Part shown: positions 34,984 to 43,119 of the stretch, one piece after another
Layout of the letters: each line of letters begins with the position of its first letter
Position numbering within the stretch: position 1 is the first letter of the stretch
NCBI RefSeq assembly: GCF_902859745.1
Contig: NZ_CADIJW010000018.1
Coordinates: 33,889 to 97,888 of the forward strand
DNA length: 64,000 nt
Source of the DNA: Achromobacter dolens
GTDB lineage: Bacteria > Pseudomonadota > Gammaproteobacteria > Burkholderiales > Burkholderiaceae_B
Direction: 5' to 3'
Made by a program: the position numbers and the translations under genes
Notes under the pieces: generated by a model
Told to the model about the DNA's origin: nothing
Databases searched by the model: none
What the model saw: the letters and a program-made list of their open reading frames with translations, nothing else

Positions 34984-36315
34984 CTACAACGCGCGGCTAT
35001 GCTGACCGGCGCCCAGCGCGCCGCCGCGCTGGCGGGCGGCCTCGCGCTCCGGCGTGGGCAGGTAGATCGCGCACAGCAGGTTGGCGCCGGCAATGATGGC
35101 GAACATCAGCGCCATCGGCTGCCAGGTCAGGCCGAAGGTGTGCGCCACCCACAGGCCCACCAGTGGCGTGGTGCCGCCGAAGATCGCGCCGCACAGCTGG
35201 AAGCTGAGCGAGATGCCGGTGTAGCGCATCTCCACCGGGAAGGCCAGCGGCAGGTAGGGCGCCAGCACCGCGTAGTAGGCGCCGATCAGGAAGATGGCGG
35301 AGAGGATGCCGATGGCGATGTTCTGGATGTCGCCGGTCAGGATCAGCATCATCATCGGCACGGCCCACAGCGTCGACAGCGCGGTGACCCAGATCAGGAA
35401 GCGGCGCTCGCCGACGCGGGTGGCGATGTACGAGGCGATCGGGAAGCTGATCAGCTCGACCACGCCGGCCCAGGTCACCACGTCCAGGATCTGGCTGCGC
35501 GTGATCTTCAGGTAGGTGGTGGTGTAGGTGATCATCAGGGTGGTGACGAAGTAGAACCCCGAGATGCCCAGCAGGCACAGGCCGATGCCCAGCAGCAGCG
35601 CGCGCTTGCGTTCGCGCAGCACCATGCTGATGGGGGCGGTGCTTTCCTTTTTCTTTTCCTTCAGGCGCGCTTCCAGCTCGGGGCTTTCGTTGACGCCGCG
35701 GCGGATGACGAAGGCCACCAGCACCAGCACGCCGCTGATGATGAAGGGCAGGCGCCAGCCCCACGACAGGAAGTCCTCTTTGGGCAGGTCGGACACCAGA
35801 CGGAACACGCCGGTGGCCAGGATCAGGCCGATGGGGCTGCCGTACTGCGGCGCCGAGGCCAGGAAAGTGCGCCACTTGGGCGGCGCGTGTTCGGCCGCGA
35901 TCAGCACCGCGCCGCCCCATTCGCCGCCCACCGCGATGCCCTGCACCAGCCGCAGCGCGACCAGCAGCACCACGGCGGCCAGGCCGATCGAATGGTATGA
36001 CGGCAGCAGGCCGATCAGCGTGGTGGCCACGCCCATCAGCAGCAGTGTGATGACCAGGCTCTGCTTGCGGCCGACGCGGTCGCCGAGATGGCCGAACAGC
36101 ACCGCGCCCACCGGCCGCGCGAAAAAGCCGATGGCGAAGGTGCCGAGCGAGGCCAGCGTGCCCATGAAGGGATCGTTGGTGGCGAAGAACACGTCGCCGA
36201 ACACCAGGGCGGCCGCCGTGGCATAACAGTAGAAGTCGTACCACTCGATCATGGTGCCGAAGAAAGCGGCGGCCGCCGCCCTGACCGGCTGTCTGCGGCC
36301 ATTCTGGTCTTGCAT
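34984..36315 (-). CDS. MFS transporter of the MHS (metabolite:H+ symporter) family
   Basis: A 443-residue inner-membrane protein with twelve predicted spans. It opens with the family block FFGTMIEWYDFYCYATAAAL and has the loop 2-3 motif GHLGDRVGRKQ and GEWGGAVLIAAEHAP. Relatives carry alpha-ketoglutarate, proline/betaine, shikimate or citrate. GGGGAATTCC lies before the ATG. A perfect inverted repeat of the MocR-type site sits between this gene and the divergent MocR regulator, so it may import the substrate of the M20/kinase/phospho-lyase operon. That link is inference. Confidence 0.9.
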   Translation of the reverse strand: MQDQNGRRQPVRAAAAAFFGTMIEWYDFYCYATAAALVFGDVFFATNDPFMGTLASLGTFAIGFFARPVGAVLFGHLGDRVGRKQSLVITLLLMGVATTLIGLLPSYHSIGLAAVVLLVALRLVQGIAVGGEWGGAVLIAAEHAPPKWRTFLASAPQYGSPIGLILATGVFRLVSDLPKEDFLSWGWRLPFIISGVLVLVAFVIRRGVNESPELEARLKEKKKESTAPISMVLRERKRALLLGIGLCLLGISGFYFVTTLMITYTTTYLKITRSQILDVVTWAGVVELISFPIASYIATRVGERRFLIWVTALSTLWAVPMMMLILTGDIQNIAIGILSAIFLIGAYYAVLAPYLPLAFPVEMRYTGISLSFQLCGAIFGGTTPLVGLWVAHTFGLTWQPMALMFAIIAGANLLCAIYLPTPEREAARQRGGALGAGQHSRAL

Positions 36316-36387
36316 GGAATTCCCCTTGTTTGTCGCGGCTTTCCACGGTGGCGCCGCATTGGATACGGCGTTGACGATAGCAACTAC

Positions 36388-36408
36388 TGGCTATATCTTG
36401 TATAGCCA
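36388..36408. promoter_or_regulatory. MocR operator candidate (TGGCTATA dyad)
   Basis: TGGCTATA (36388-36395) and its inverted copy TATAGCCA (36401-36408) flank a 5-nt spacer. It lies between the divergent MFS and MocR genes, 28 nt before the mocR ATG. The same TATAGCCA core occurs upstream of the M20 operon (41852-41881). Confidence 0.65.
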
Positions 36409-36435
36409 CAATCCAATCAGAGATAGGTCCACTTC

Positions 36436-37938
36436 ATGAAGGAAGTCCTGCTCGCCGACCTGCTTTCCGGCGCGCTCTCGCGCGAGTCGGGCGACCCGCT
36501 GCAAAAGCAGATCTACGACATCGTGCGGCGCGGGGTGCTGGACCACACGCTGGTGGCGGGGCAGCGCCTGCCGTCGTCGCGCGTGCTGGCGCAGGAGTTG
36601 GGCATCTCGCGCATCACGGTGACGCTGGCGTACGAACGCCTGATCGCCGAGAACTACCTGAGTGCGCGCGGCGGCAGCGGCACCTTCGTAGAGAAGACCG
36701 TGGACCGGCCGCTGCTGCCGCCGGCCTCGCCCGAACACGTGCAGCGCCACGTGCCGGGCCTGTCCACGCGCGGCGAGGGCATCGCCGGCGGCGCGGCGGG
36801 GCTGGGCCAGCACACCGGCGCGTTCGTGCCGGGCGTGGCCGACGCCAGCCTGTTTCCGTTCCACCTGTGGCGCCGGCTGGTGTCGCGCCACCTGGGCAAG
36901 TCGAACCTGGCGCTGTCGGGCTACGCCAAGGACGGCGCGGGTTTCCTGCCGCTGCGCGAGGCCATCGCCAGCTATCTGCGGCTGGCGCGGGCCGTGGTGT
37001 GTGAGCCGGAGCAGGTCATCGTCACGGCGGGCACGCACCAGTCGGTTGATCTGTGCGCCCGTATGCTGACCGAGTGGGGCGACGCCGCGCTGGTGGAAAG
37101 CCCCTGCCACTGGGCCTTTCCGCCGGTGCTGGCGGCGGCCGGCGTGCGCGCGCATGCCGCCGTGCTCGATGATCAGGGCCTGGACCTGGCGGCCAGCAAG
37201 CTGCCGCGCCGGGCGCGGCTGTTGATCACGAGCCCGTCGCATCAGTACCCGACCGGCGTGGTGATGCCGCTGGCGCGGCGCCTGGAGCTGCTGCAGGCGG
37301 CGCGGGCGCGCGGCCTGTGGGTGCTGGAGGACGACTACGACAGCGAGTTCCGCTACGACGGCGCGCCGATTCCGTCGCTGCAGGGCCTGGACGCCGACGG
37401 CCGCGTGATCTACCTGGGCACCTTCAGCAAGACCATGTTCGCCGGCCTGCGCATGAGCTACATGGTGGTGCCGCCGCAGGTGGCCGAGTCGTTCTCGCGG
37501 GCCTGCGCCAGCATCTATCGGCCGGGACAGTTGCATCTGCAGGCGGCGCTGGCGGATTTCATGGCGGACGGCCATTTCTCGCACAACATCAAGCGCATGC
37601 GCACCGAGTACGCGCAGCGCCAGATCGTGCTGCGCGATGCGCTGGCGGCGCGGGTCGGCGACCAGGTGCGGTTGTCGCAGGCGCGGGCCGGCCTGCATGT
37701 GTATGCGCGGCTCGACCGCAAGGTGTCGGCGCCGCGCCTGGCCGAGGCCGCCCGCGACGAGGGCATCGTGCTGGGGCAGCCGCATTACCTGCCCGATGCC
37801 GCCAGAGCTGCGTCGCCCGCGGTGGTGCTGGGGTATGGCGGCGTGCCATGCGAGCGCATCGACGACGGGGTGGCGCGCTTTGCGCGGGCGCTGGGGCGGG
37901 CCGGGGAGAACCGGCCCGCGCGCCGGGCGCGTCGTTGA
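36436..37938 (+). CDS. MocR-type regulator (GntR HTH fused to aminotransferase-fold domain)
   Basis: A 500-residue protein. The N-terminal GntR winged HTH (about 1-85) has GQRLPSSRVLAQELGISRITV. The fold-type I aminotransferase-like domain (about 125-480) has the AGTHQSVDLCARML block, SPSHQYPTG, EDDYDSEFRYDG and the PLP-Lys motif GTFSKTMFAGLRM. MocR proteins sense amino-compound or vitamin B6 ligands through PLP rather than catalyse. It diverges from the MFS gene and converges on the phospho-lyase gene. Shared operator motifs suggest it controls both the transporter and the M20 operon. Confidence 0.92.
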   Translation: MKEVLLADLLSGALSRESGDPLQKQIYDIVRRGVLDHTLVAGQRLPSSRVLAQELGISRITVTLAYERLIAENYLSARGGSGTFVEKTVDRPLLPPASPEHVQRHVPGLSTRGEGIAGGAAGLGQHTGAFVPGVADASLFPFHLWRRLVSRHLGKSNLALSGYAKDGAGFLPLREAIASYLRLARAVVCEPEQVIVTAGTHQSVDLCARMLTEWGDAALVESPCHWAFPPVLAAAGVRAHAAVLDDQGLDLAASKLPRRARLLITSPSHQYPTGVVMPLARRLELLQAARARGLWVLEDDYDSEFRYDGAPIPSLQGLDADGRVIYLGTFSKTMFAGLRMSYMVVPPQVAESFSRACASIYRPGQLHLQAALADFMADGHFSHNIKRMRTEYAQRQIVLRDALAARVGDQVRLSQARAGLHVYARLDRKVSAPRLAEAARDEGIVLGQPHYLPDAARAASPAVVLGYGGVPCERIDDGVARFARALGRAGENRPARRARR

Positions 37939-38091
37939 GCCCTGTCGTTGCGCCGAGGTGCCGGGTCGCCGCGGTGACGCCCGGTGATGCAACGCGGCGG
38001 CGAATCACGGGGATGGCCCGCCGCATCCGGCGGCTCCGTCTTGCTCGTGGGAGCCAGCGGAGAGGACGCGCGCGCCGCGCCGCTTTGCCGC

Positions 38092-39420
38092 CTACAGTTG
38101 CGCCAGGGTCTCATCCGCCGCCGCCAGCAGCAGGTCGGCGTGTTCCCGCGCGAACGGCAGTTGCGGCCGCAGCTTGAGCACGTTGCCGTGCAGGCCGGTG
38201 GCGCTGAGCAGCACGCGGCGCTGGCGCATCAGGTTGACGAAGCGGTGCGTCTCTTCCTTGGCGGGCGTCTTCGCGGCGCGGTCGCGCACCAGTTCGACGC
38301 CGATGAAGAGGCCGTCGCCGCGCACGTCGCCGATGAGCGCGTGGCGCCCGGCCAGCGCGCGGAAACCGTCGCGCAGGTACTGGCCGGTGCGGGCGGCGTT
38401 GGCCTGCAGGCCTTCGTCCTCGATCACCGAGAGCGTGGCCTGGGCCGCGGCGCAGGCCACCGGATTGCCGCCGAAGGTATTGAAGTAGCGCGCCTCGCGG
38501 CCGAAGCGTTCCAGGATGTCGGGGCGCGAGACCATGGCGGCGATGGGGTGGCCGTTGCCCATCGGCTTGCCCATGGTGACGATGTCCGGCACGAGAGCGT
38601 GGCGCTGGAAGCCCCACATGCACGAGCCGGTGCGGGCGAAGCCGGCCTGCACTTCGTCGGCGATGAACAGGCCGCCCGCGTCGCGGATGGCCTGCGCCGC
38701 CGGGGCCAGGAAGCCGGCCGGGTCGCTGTAGACGCCGTCGCTGGACAGGATCGTGTCCACCAGCAGCGCGGCCGGCTTGATGCCGTGGCGCCGCAGGTCG
38801 TCGATGGCGGCCTGCACCTGCTGGCCAAACCATTGCCCGAGGGTGGCCGGGTCGTGGCGGTAGCTGTCGGGCGCGGCCACGGCGCGGGTGTCCACGCCCA
38901 GCGGCACGGCCTGGCCGAGCGAGGGCGACACGGCGGCCACCGCGGCGGTGACGCCGTGGTACGCCAGTTGCGTGACGATGACGCCGGTGCCGCCGGTGTG
39001 GCTGCGCGCCACGCGCAGCGCGAGGTCGTTGGCCTCGCTGCCGGTGCAGGTGAAGATGACCTGCGACAGCGGCTGCGGGAACGTCGCCAGCAGGCGCTCG
39101 GCGTAGTCCAGCACGCCGTCGTGCAGATAGCGGGTGTGGGTGTTCAGCACCGCCGCCTGCTCGGCGATGGCGCGCACCACGCGCGGATGGCTGTGGCCCA
39201 CAGAGGCGACGTTGTTGTAGGCGTCCAGGTAGCGCTCGCCGTCGGCGCCGTAGAGCCACACGCCTTCGCCGCGCACGATGTGCAGCGGCTGGTCGTAGAA
39301 GAGGCGGTAGGCCGGCCCCAGCACGCGCTGGCGGCGGGCGATAAGCTCGCGTTCGGCCGGCGGCAGCGCGTCGGCCGCGGCGGGGTCGAAGGCGTTGAGC
39401 ATGGCTTGGTCTCGGCTCAT
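38092..39420 (-). CDS. Class III PLP enzyme, probable O-phospho-amine phospho-lyase (AGXT2L-like)
   Basis: A 442-residue fold-type I enzyme. Phosphate-cup GSEAND (127-132), the Asp pair in IADEVQAG (D255) and the PLP lysine K285 in TMGKPMGNGHP are present. The blocks LDAYNNVASVGHSHP and NTHTRYLHD, and the MGKPMGNGHP form, are closer to ethanolamine-phosphate and phosphohydroxylysine phospho-lyases than to typical aminotransferases. The start overlaps the stop of an APH-fold kinase gene (ATGA), which would supply the phosphorylated substrate. Aminotransferase activity remains the alternative. It converges on mocR. Confidence 0.82.
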   Translation of the reverse strand: MSRDQAMLNAFDPAAADALPPAERELIARRQRVLGPAYRLFYDQPLHIVRGEGVWLYGADGERYLDAYNNVASVGHSHPRVVRAIAEQAAVLNTHTRYLHDGVLDYAERLLATFPQPLSQVIFTCTGSEANDLALRVARSHTGGTGVIVTQLAYHGVTAAVAAVSPSLGQAVPLGVDTRAVAAPDSYRHDPATLGQWFGQQVQAAIDDLRRHGIKPAALLVDTILSSDGVYSDPAGFLAPAAQAIRDAGGLFIADEVQAGFARTGSCMWGFQRHALVPDIVTMGKPMGNGHPIAAMVSRPDILERFGREARYFNTFGGNPVACAAAQATLSVIEDEGLQANAARTGQYLRDGFRALAGRHALIGDVRGDGLFIGVELVRDRAAKTPAKEETHRFVNLMRQRRVLLSATGLHGNVLKLRPQLPFAREHADLLLAAADETLAQL

Positions 39421-40496
39421 ACAAGAGTCTCCATCGGGTTCTGGCTGGCGGCCAGCAGGATGTCGCTGGCCTGCTGCCGGGGCAGGGCGTCCAGGCGCGC
39501 CAGGCCGGTCCAGGCCAGGCCGTTGTTGCGCAGGATGTACTGGCGGTTCTCGGGGTGCTGCTGCGCGCGCCAGCCGGTGATGGCCACCGTGATCAACAGG
39601 CGCGTGGCGATCAGGTCGGGCAGCAGCGCGATCTCGGTTTCGGTCAGCGGCAGCGTCTGGTGGTAGCTGGCCAGGCACTGGCGCAGGCCGGCCGACAGCG
39701 GGTCGGGCGCGTCGTCGAGCAGATAGGCGGCGGCCACGGCCAGGTCCTGCGCCAGCGGCGCGCGCACCATGTCGCCGAAGTCGAGCAGCGCCGCGATCTG
39801 TTCGGGATCGTCGCGCGCCACCATTACGTTGTAGGGGTTGAGATCGTTGTGGATGACCTGGCGCCGCAACCCGCCCAGGCGCGGCCGCAGGTCATTGGCG
39901 AAGCGTTCGAGCTGGCGCTCGGCCAGCCGGCGGCGGTCCGCCTCGGGAATCTTCGGCAGCAGGTCGGCGATGCGGTCGGCGTGCTGCAGGTCCCACAGCA
40001 GTTCGTGGTCGGCCATGGCGTGGTCGAAGCCGGCCAGGGCCAGGTCGAACTGCGCCAGGGCCCGGCCCAGCGCGCGGTACTGCGCCGGGCTGCGCGCCAC
40101 CTGGTGCAGCGGCACGCCCTGCACGAAGGTCATCAGCCGCAATGCGCGGCGCGCGCCGTCGCCGGCGTCGTGCCAGTGCACGTAGTCGCCGTGCAGGCCA
40201 GGGATCAGGCGCGGCACCGGCGGCTCGCCGCCGGCCTGCATGAGGCGCAGTTGCGCCTGGGTGTGGAAGTCGGTGACCGCCGGGTCCTCGGCCGGGTGGG
40301 TGGCCTTGAGCACGTAGGCGCCGCCGGCGGCGTCGCGCAGCAGGAAGTTCTGGTCGCGCTCGCTCGACAGCAGCGTGGCCTGGGCCAGCAGGCCGTAGTG
40401 GTGTTGCGCCAGGGCCTCGGCCTGTGCCAGGGACAGCTTGGGCGGCTCGGCCGCGAACAGCGCCTGGCCGACGCTGGGGAGGTTGCCGCCGCTCAT
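39417..40496 (-). CDS. APH-fold small-molecule kinase (hydroxylysine/ethanolamine-kinase-like)
   Basis: A 359-residue phosphotransferase with a protein-kinase-like fold. K64 (YVLKATHP) is the ATP-binding Lys, the catalytic loop is HNDLNPYN (216-223) and the metal-binding DFGD is at 239-242. Such proteins include aminoglycoside, choline, homoserine and hydroxylysine kinases. It sits between an M20 amidohydrolase and a class III PLP enzyme with 4-nt overlaps on both sides. The operon logic (deacylate, phosphorylate a hydroxyl, eliminate phosphate) argues for a hydroxy-amine substrate rather than drug resistance. Confidence 0.82.
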   Translation of the reverse strand: MSGGNLPSVGQALFAAEPPKLSLAQAEALAQHHYGLLAQATLLSSERDQNFLLRDAAGGAYVLKATHPAEDPAVTDFHTQAQLRLMQAGGEPPVPRLIPGLHGDYVHWHDAGDGARRALRLMTFVQGVPLHQVARSPAQYRALGRALAQFDLALAGFDHAMADHELLWDLQHADRIADLLPKIPEADRRRLAERQLERFANDLRPRLGGLRRQVIHNDLNPYNVMVARDDPEQIAALLDFGDMVRAPLAQDLAVAAAYLLDDAPDPLSAGLRQCLASYHQTLPLTETEIALLPDLIATRLLITVAITGWRAQQHPENRQYILRNNGLAWTGLARLDALPRQQASDILLAASQNPMETLV

Positions 40497-41791
40497 GCCC
40501 GACGCTCTTCCAGGCCGCACCACTCGGCGATGAACAGGGCGATGGTCTGGGTGACCTTGCGCACCGATTCCAGGTTGACCGCTTCGTCGTAGCCGTGCGG
40601 CATGCGGCATTCCGGGCCGTAGACGATGGCCGGGGTGTCGGCGTACAGGCCGTAGAAGCGGGCGTCGGTGGCGGCCGACGTGGCGTATTCGCGCAGCGGT
40701 TCGCCGAACACCTGCTCGTGCGCGGCGCGCAGCGCGGCCTCGGCCTCGTCGGCGTTCCGCAGTTCGTAGCCCTCGGCCATGAAGCCGTGGTAGATCACCT
40801 TGGGCGGATGCTTGGCCAGGAACGGATCGCGCGCCGCGGCCTGGGCCACGAAGGCCTCGATCTCGGCGCGCGCGGCCTCCAGGCTCTGGCCCGGATAGAC
40901 CGCCACGCGCATGTCGAAGGTGCACCAGGCCGGCACGCTGGACGGCCAGTCGCCGCCGGCGATCTTGCCGAGGTTGAAACGGATGGGGTGGGGATGGTCG
41001 CAGAAGTGGCGGTGGTCGCACTTGTTGGCGTTCCAGCGCGTTTCCAGTTCGTCCAGCGCCTGGATCAGGAAGATCGCCTTCTGGATGGCGTTGGCGCCCG
41101 CGCCGGTGAAGGCGGCCGAGGCGTGCTGGGGGTCGCCTTCGACCTGCACCTGGAACCACATCGGCCCGACCTGGGCGCGCATCAGCATGGGCAGCAGCGG
41201 TTCCGGGATGAAGGCGGCGTCGGCGCGGTAGCCGCGCGCCAGGCAGGCCAGGGCGCCGTTGCCGGTGCATTCTTCTTCCACCACCGACTGCAGGAACACG
41301 TCGCCGGCCGGCGCCAGGCCGATGGCGGCGAGCGCATCCATGGCCGACAGGCAGGCGACCAGGCCGGATTTCATGTCGCCCGCGCCGCGGCCGTGCATCC
41401 AGCCGTCGACGATGGCGGGGTCGTACGGGTCGCGGCTCCATTGCGCCAGCGGGCCGACCGGCACCACGTCGATGTGGCCATTGAGAATCAGCGAGCGGCC
41501 TTTCAGGCTGCGGGCACGGTGCGCGCCGACCACGTTGTAGGCGTTGTCATAGGACACCGCCACCGGCGAAAAGCCGGGCAGGTGGCGGATGGCGTCGACG
41601 TCGATGCGCCAGCGGTCCACGGCGTAGCCGCGCTCGGCGTAGCGCGCCGCCATGAAATCCTGCGCGGTGGCTTCCTCGCCGCGCTGCGACGGCAGGCGTA
41701 CCAGTTGCGCGGTCAATTCGGTCTGGGCCGCGAAGCCCGCGTCCACGGCTTGGAGGATGCGCTGGCGCAGCGCCGGGGTCAGTTCTGGCAT
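40493..41791 (-). CDS. M20-family metallopeptidase/deacylase (ArgE/DapE type)
   Basis: A 432-residue amidohydrolase. Metal-binding blocks are LNGHIDVVPVG (His, Asp), HGRGAGDMKSG (bridging Asp) and VVEEECTGNG (catalytic Glu), with a dimerisation domain inserted about 185-300 and a late PHGYDEAVNLES His. It cleaves N-acyl or peptide bonds of amino compounds. The start at 41791 matches family length; the frame is open further upstream without protein-like content. It is the first gene of the three-gene operon, ending with a 4-nt overlap into the kinase. Confidence 0.9.
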   Translation of the reverse strand: MPELTPALRQRILQAVDAGFAAQTELTAQLVRLPSQRGEEATAQDFMAARYAERGYAVDRWRIDVDAIRHLPGFSPVAVSYDNAYNVVGAHRARSLKGRSLILNGHIDVVPVGPLAQWSRDPYDPAIVDGWMHGRGAGDMKSGLVACLSAMDALAAIGLAPAGDVFLQSVVEEECTGNGALACLARGYRADAAFIPEPLLPMLMRAQVGPMWFQVQVEGDPQHASAAFTGAGANAIQKAIFLIQALDELETRWNANKCDHRHFCDHPHPIRFNLGKIAGGDWPSSVPAWCTFDMRVAVYPGQSLEAARAEIEAFVAQAAARDPFLAKHPPKVIYHGFMAEGYELRNADEAEAALRAAHEQVFGEPLREYATSAATDARFYGLYADTPAIVYGPECRMPHGYDEAVNLESVRKVTQTIALFIAEWCGLEERRA

Positions 41792-41851
41792 GGATGTGCT
41801 CGAGGTTGACAGGGAACCCGGCCATGCTAGGGAAAATTGGATCGGTGAAAA

Positions 41852-41881
41852 ATAGCCAATCCGGGTTATTTGATATAGCCA
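41852..41881. promoter_or_regulatory. ATAGCCA direct repeats, MocR site candidate upstream of the M20 operon
   Basis: ATAGCCA at 41852-41858 recurs at 41875-41881, 23 nt apart (about two helical turns). Both share the core of the dyad near mocR. The second copy extends to TATAGCCA, as at 36401-36408. MocR regulators often use direct repeats. Confidence 0.55.
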
Positions 41882-41924
41882 CTTTTGGCGCACCGGGCCT
41901 GGCGACCCGGCGCGCCCTGCCGAA

Positions 41925-42060
41925 CAGCGCGATCCTGCAGGCCATCGCCGAATCCGGCGGACGCCTGGGCCGCGCCGCCAAATGGCTTGGCATTTCGGCT
42001 TGGCATTTCGCGCATCGGCGACCGCGACTCCAGGCACGGCAATTGCTGGCCGGCACGATC
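41925..42060 (+). pseudogene. Possible remnant of a helix-turn-helix regulator
   Basis: The plus-strand translation contains ILQAIAESGGRLGRAAKWLGIS, given here by position (41935-41999) with key residues AESGG, RAAKWLGIS. It has the spacing of a Fis- or ModE/LysR-type helix-turn-helix. A 13-bp tandem duplication directly after it shifts the frame, and no start or remaining domain is visible. This may be chance. Confidence 0.2.
41984..42009 (+). repeat. 13-bp tandem duplication
   Basis: GGCTTGGCATTTC occurs twice back to back (41984-41996 and 41997-42009), exactly identical. Confidence 0.9.
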
Positions 42061-42163
42061 ATGCCGGCGTTGGCGTGCGCGCCAAGCGCTGCGACAATAG
42101 CGTCAGGCGGTCAATCCAACCACTGGACGGGGCGGCAGCGGCGCCCCGAAGGAGAGCGGCATC

Positions 42164-43117
42164 ATGGCGACGCGAACCATCTGGAAAGGGGCGATTTCAT
42201 TCGGGCTGGTGCATATCCCGGTGGGGCTGCACACGGCGACGACTGAATCGGGCGTGGATTTCGACTGGCTCGACAAGCGTTCGATGGACCCCGTCGGCTA
42301 CAAGCGCATCAACAAGCGCACCGGCAAGGAGATCGACAAGGACAATATCGTCAAGGGCGTGGAGTATGAGGACGGCCAGTACGTCATCATTTCCCCGGAC
42401 GAGATCGCCGAGGCCTACCCGCGCACCACGCAGACCATCGAGATCCAGCAGTTCGTGGATGCCGGCGAGGTGTCGTTCGTGTACCTGGAGCGGCCCTATT
42501 ACGTCGCGCCGATCAACAAGGGCCAGAAGGTGTATGCCTTGCTGCGCGACACGCTGGCCAAGGCCGGCAAGATCGGCATCGCCAAGGTGGTGATTCAGAC
42601 CAAGCAGCACCTGGCCGCGCTCATTCCGTCGGGCGATGCGCTGGTGCTGAACCTGATGCGCTGGGGCGACGAGGTCAAGTCCACCGAGGACCTGGACCTG
42701 CCCAAGGCGGGCGCCAAGGCCTCCGCGCCCAGCGCCAGCGAGCTGAAGATGGCGCGCATGCTGGTGGACGACATGTCGGGCCAGTGGGATCCGGAACAGT
42801 ACAAGGACGAATTCAAGGCCGCGGTCATGGACCTGGTGGCCCGCAAGGTCAAGGCCGGCAAGACCGAGACGGTGATCGAGCCGCAGGAGGAAACGCCCGC
42901 CTATGCCGATAACGTCATCGACCTGACCGAACTGCTGCAACGCAGCCTGAAGGGACGCTCGTCCGGGAAGGCCGCGAACGGGGCGGGGAATGGAACGGGC
43001 AATGCGACGGCCAAGGGCAAGGCCGCGGCGAAGAAGACCGCGAAGAAGGCAGCCGCCCGGCCGGCGAAGAAGAAAGCGGCGGGCGCCAAGGCGGCCAAGA
43101 CCCGCAAGGCGGCGTGA
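42164..43117 (+). CDS. ku: Ku protein, non-homologous end-joining DNA-end binder
   Basis: A 317-residue bacterial Ku. The core (about 1-255) opens with TIWKGAISFGLVHIPVGL and contains YVAPINKGQKVYALLRDTL and LPKAGAKA near its end. The C-terminal tail (about 270-317) is almost all Lys, Ala, Pro and Gly with AAKKTAKKAAARPAKKK, a histone-H1-like DNA-binding tail known in some bacterial Ku proteins. AAGGAGAGC precedes the ATG. It is followed 2 nt later by ligD, so the two are expressed together. It binds broken DNA ends and recruits LigD. Confidence 0.95.
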   Translation: MATRTIWKGAISFGLVHIPVGLHTATTESGVDFDWLDKRSMDPVGYKRINKRTGKEIDKDNIVKGVEYEDGQYVIISPDEIAEAYPRTTQTIEIQQFVDAGEVSFVYLERPYYVAPINKGQKVYALLRDTLAKAGKIGIAKVVIQTKQHLAALIPSGDALVLNLMRWGDEVKSTEDLDLPKAGAKASAPSASELKMARMLVDDMSGQWDPEQYKDEFKAAVMDLVARKVKAGKTETVIEPQEETPAYADNVIDLTELLQRSLKGRSSGKAANGAGNGTGNATAKGKAAAKKTAKKAAARPAKKKAAGAKAAKTRKAA

Positions 43118-43119
43118 CC

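Larger units (their letters stand above)
41792..42163. other. 372-nt gap between the M20 operon and ku
   Basis: It holds MocR-type repeats (41852-41881), a 13-bp tandem duplication (41984-42009), the ku ribosome site (AAGGAGAGC near 42150) and a plus-strand stretch around 41925-41996 whose translation looks like a helix-turn-helix remnant. No intact gene is supported. Confidence 0.6.

Noticed and set aside
34138-36000. Long plus-strand frame opposite the MFS and sigma genes
   Set aside because: Composition is His/Gln/Arg-rich mirror translation of GC-rich codons; the minus strand carries clear MFS and ECF sigma motifs.
39417-40496. Aminoglycoside resistance kinase
   Set aside because: The fold is shared, but overlap with an M20 hydrolase and a phospho-lyase-like enzyme indicates metabolism.
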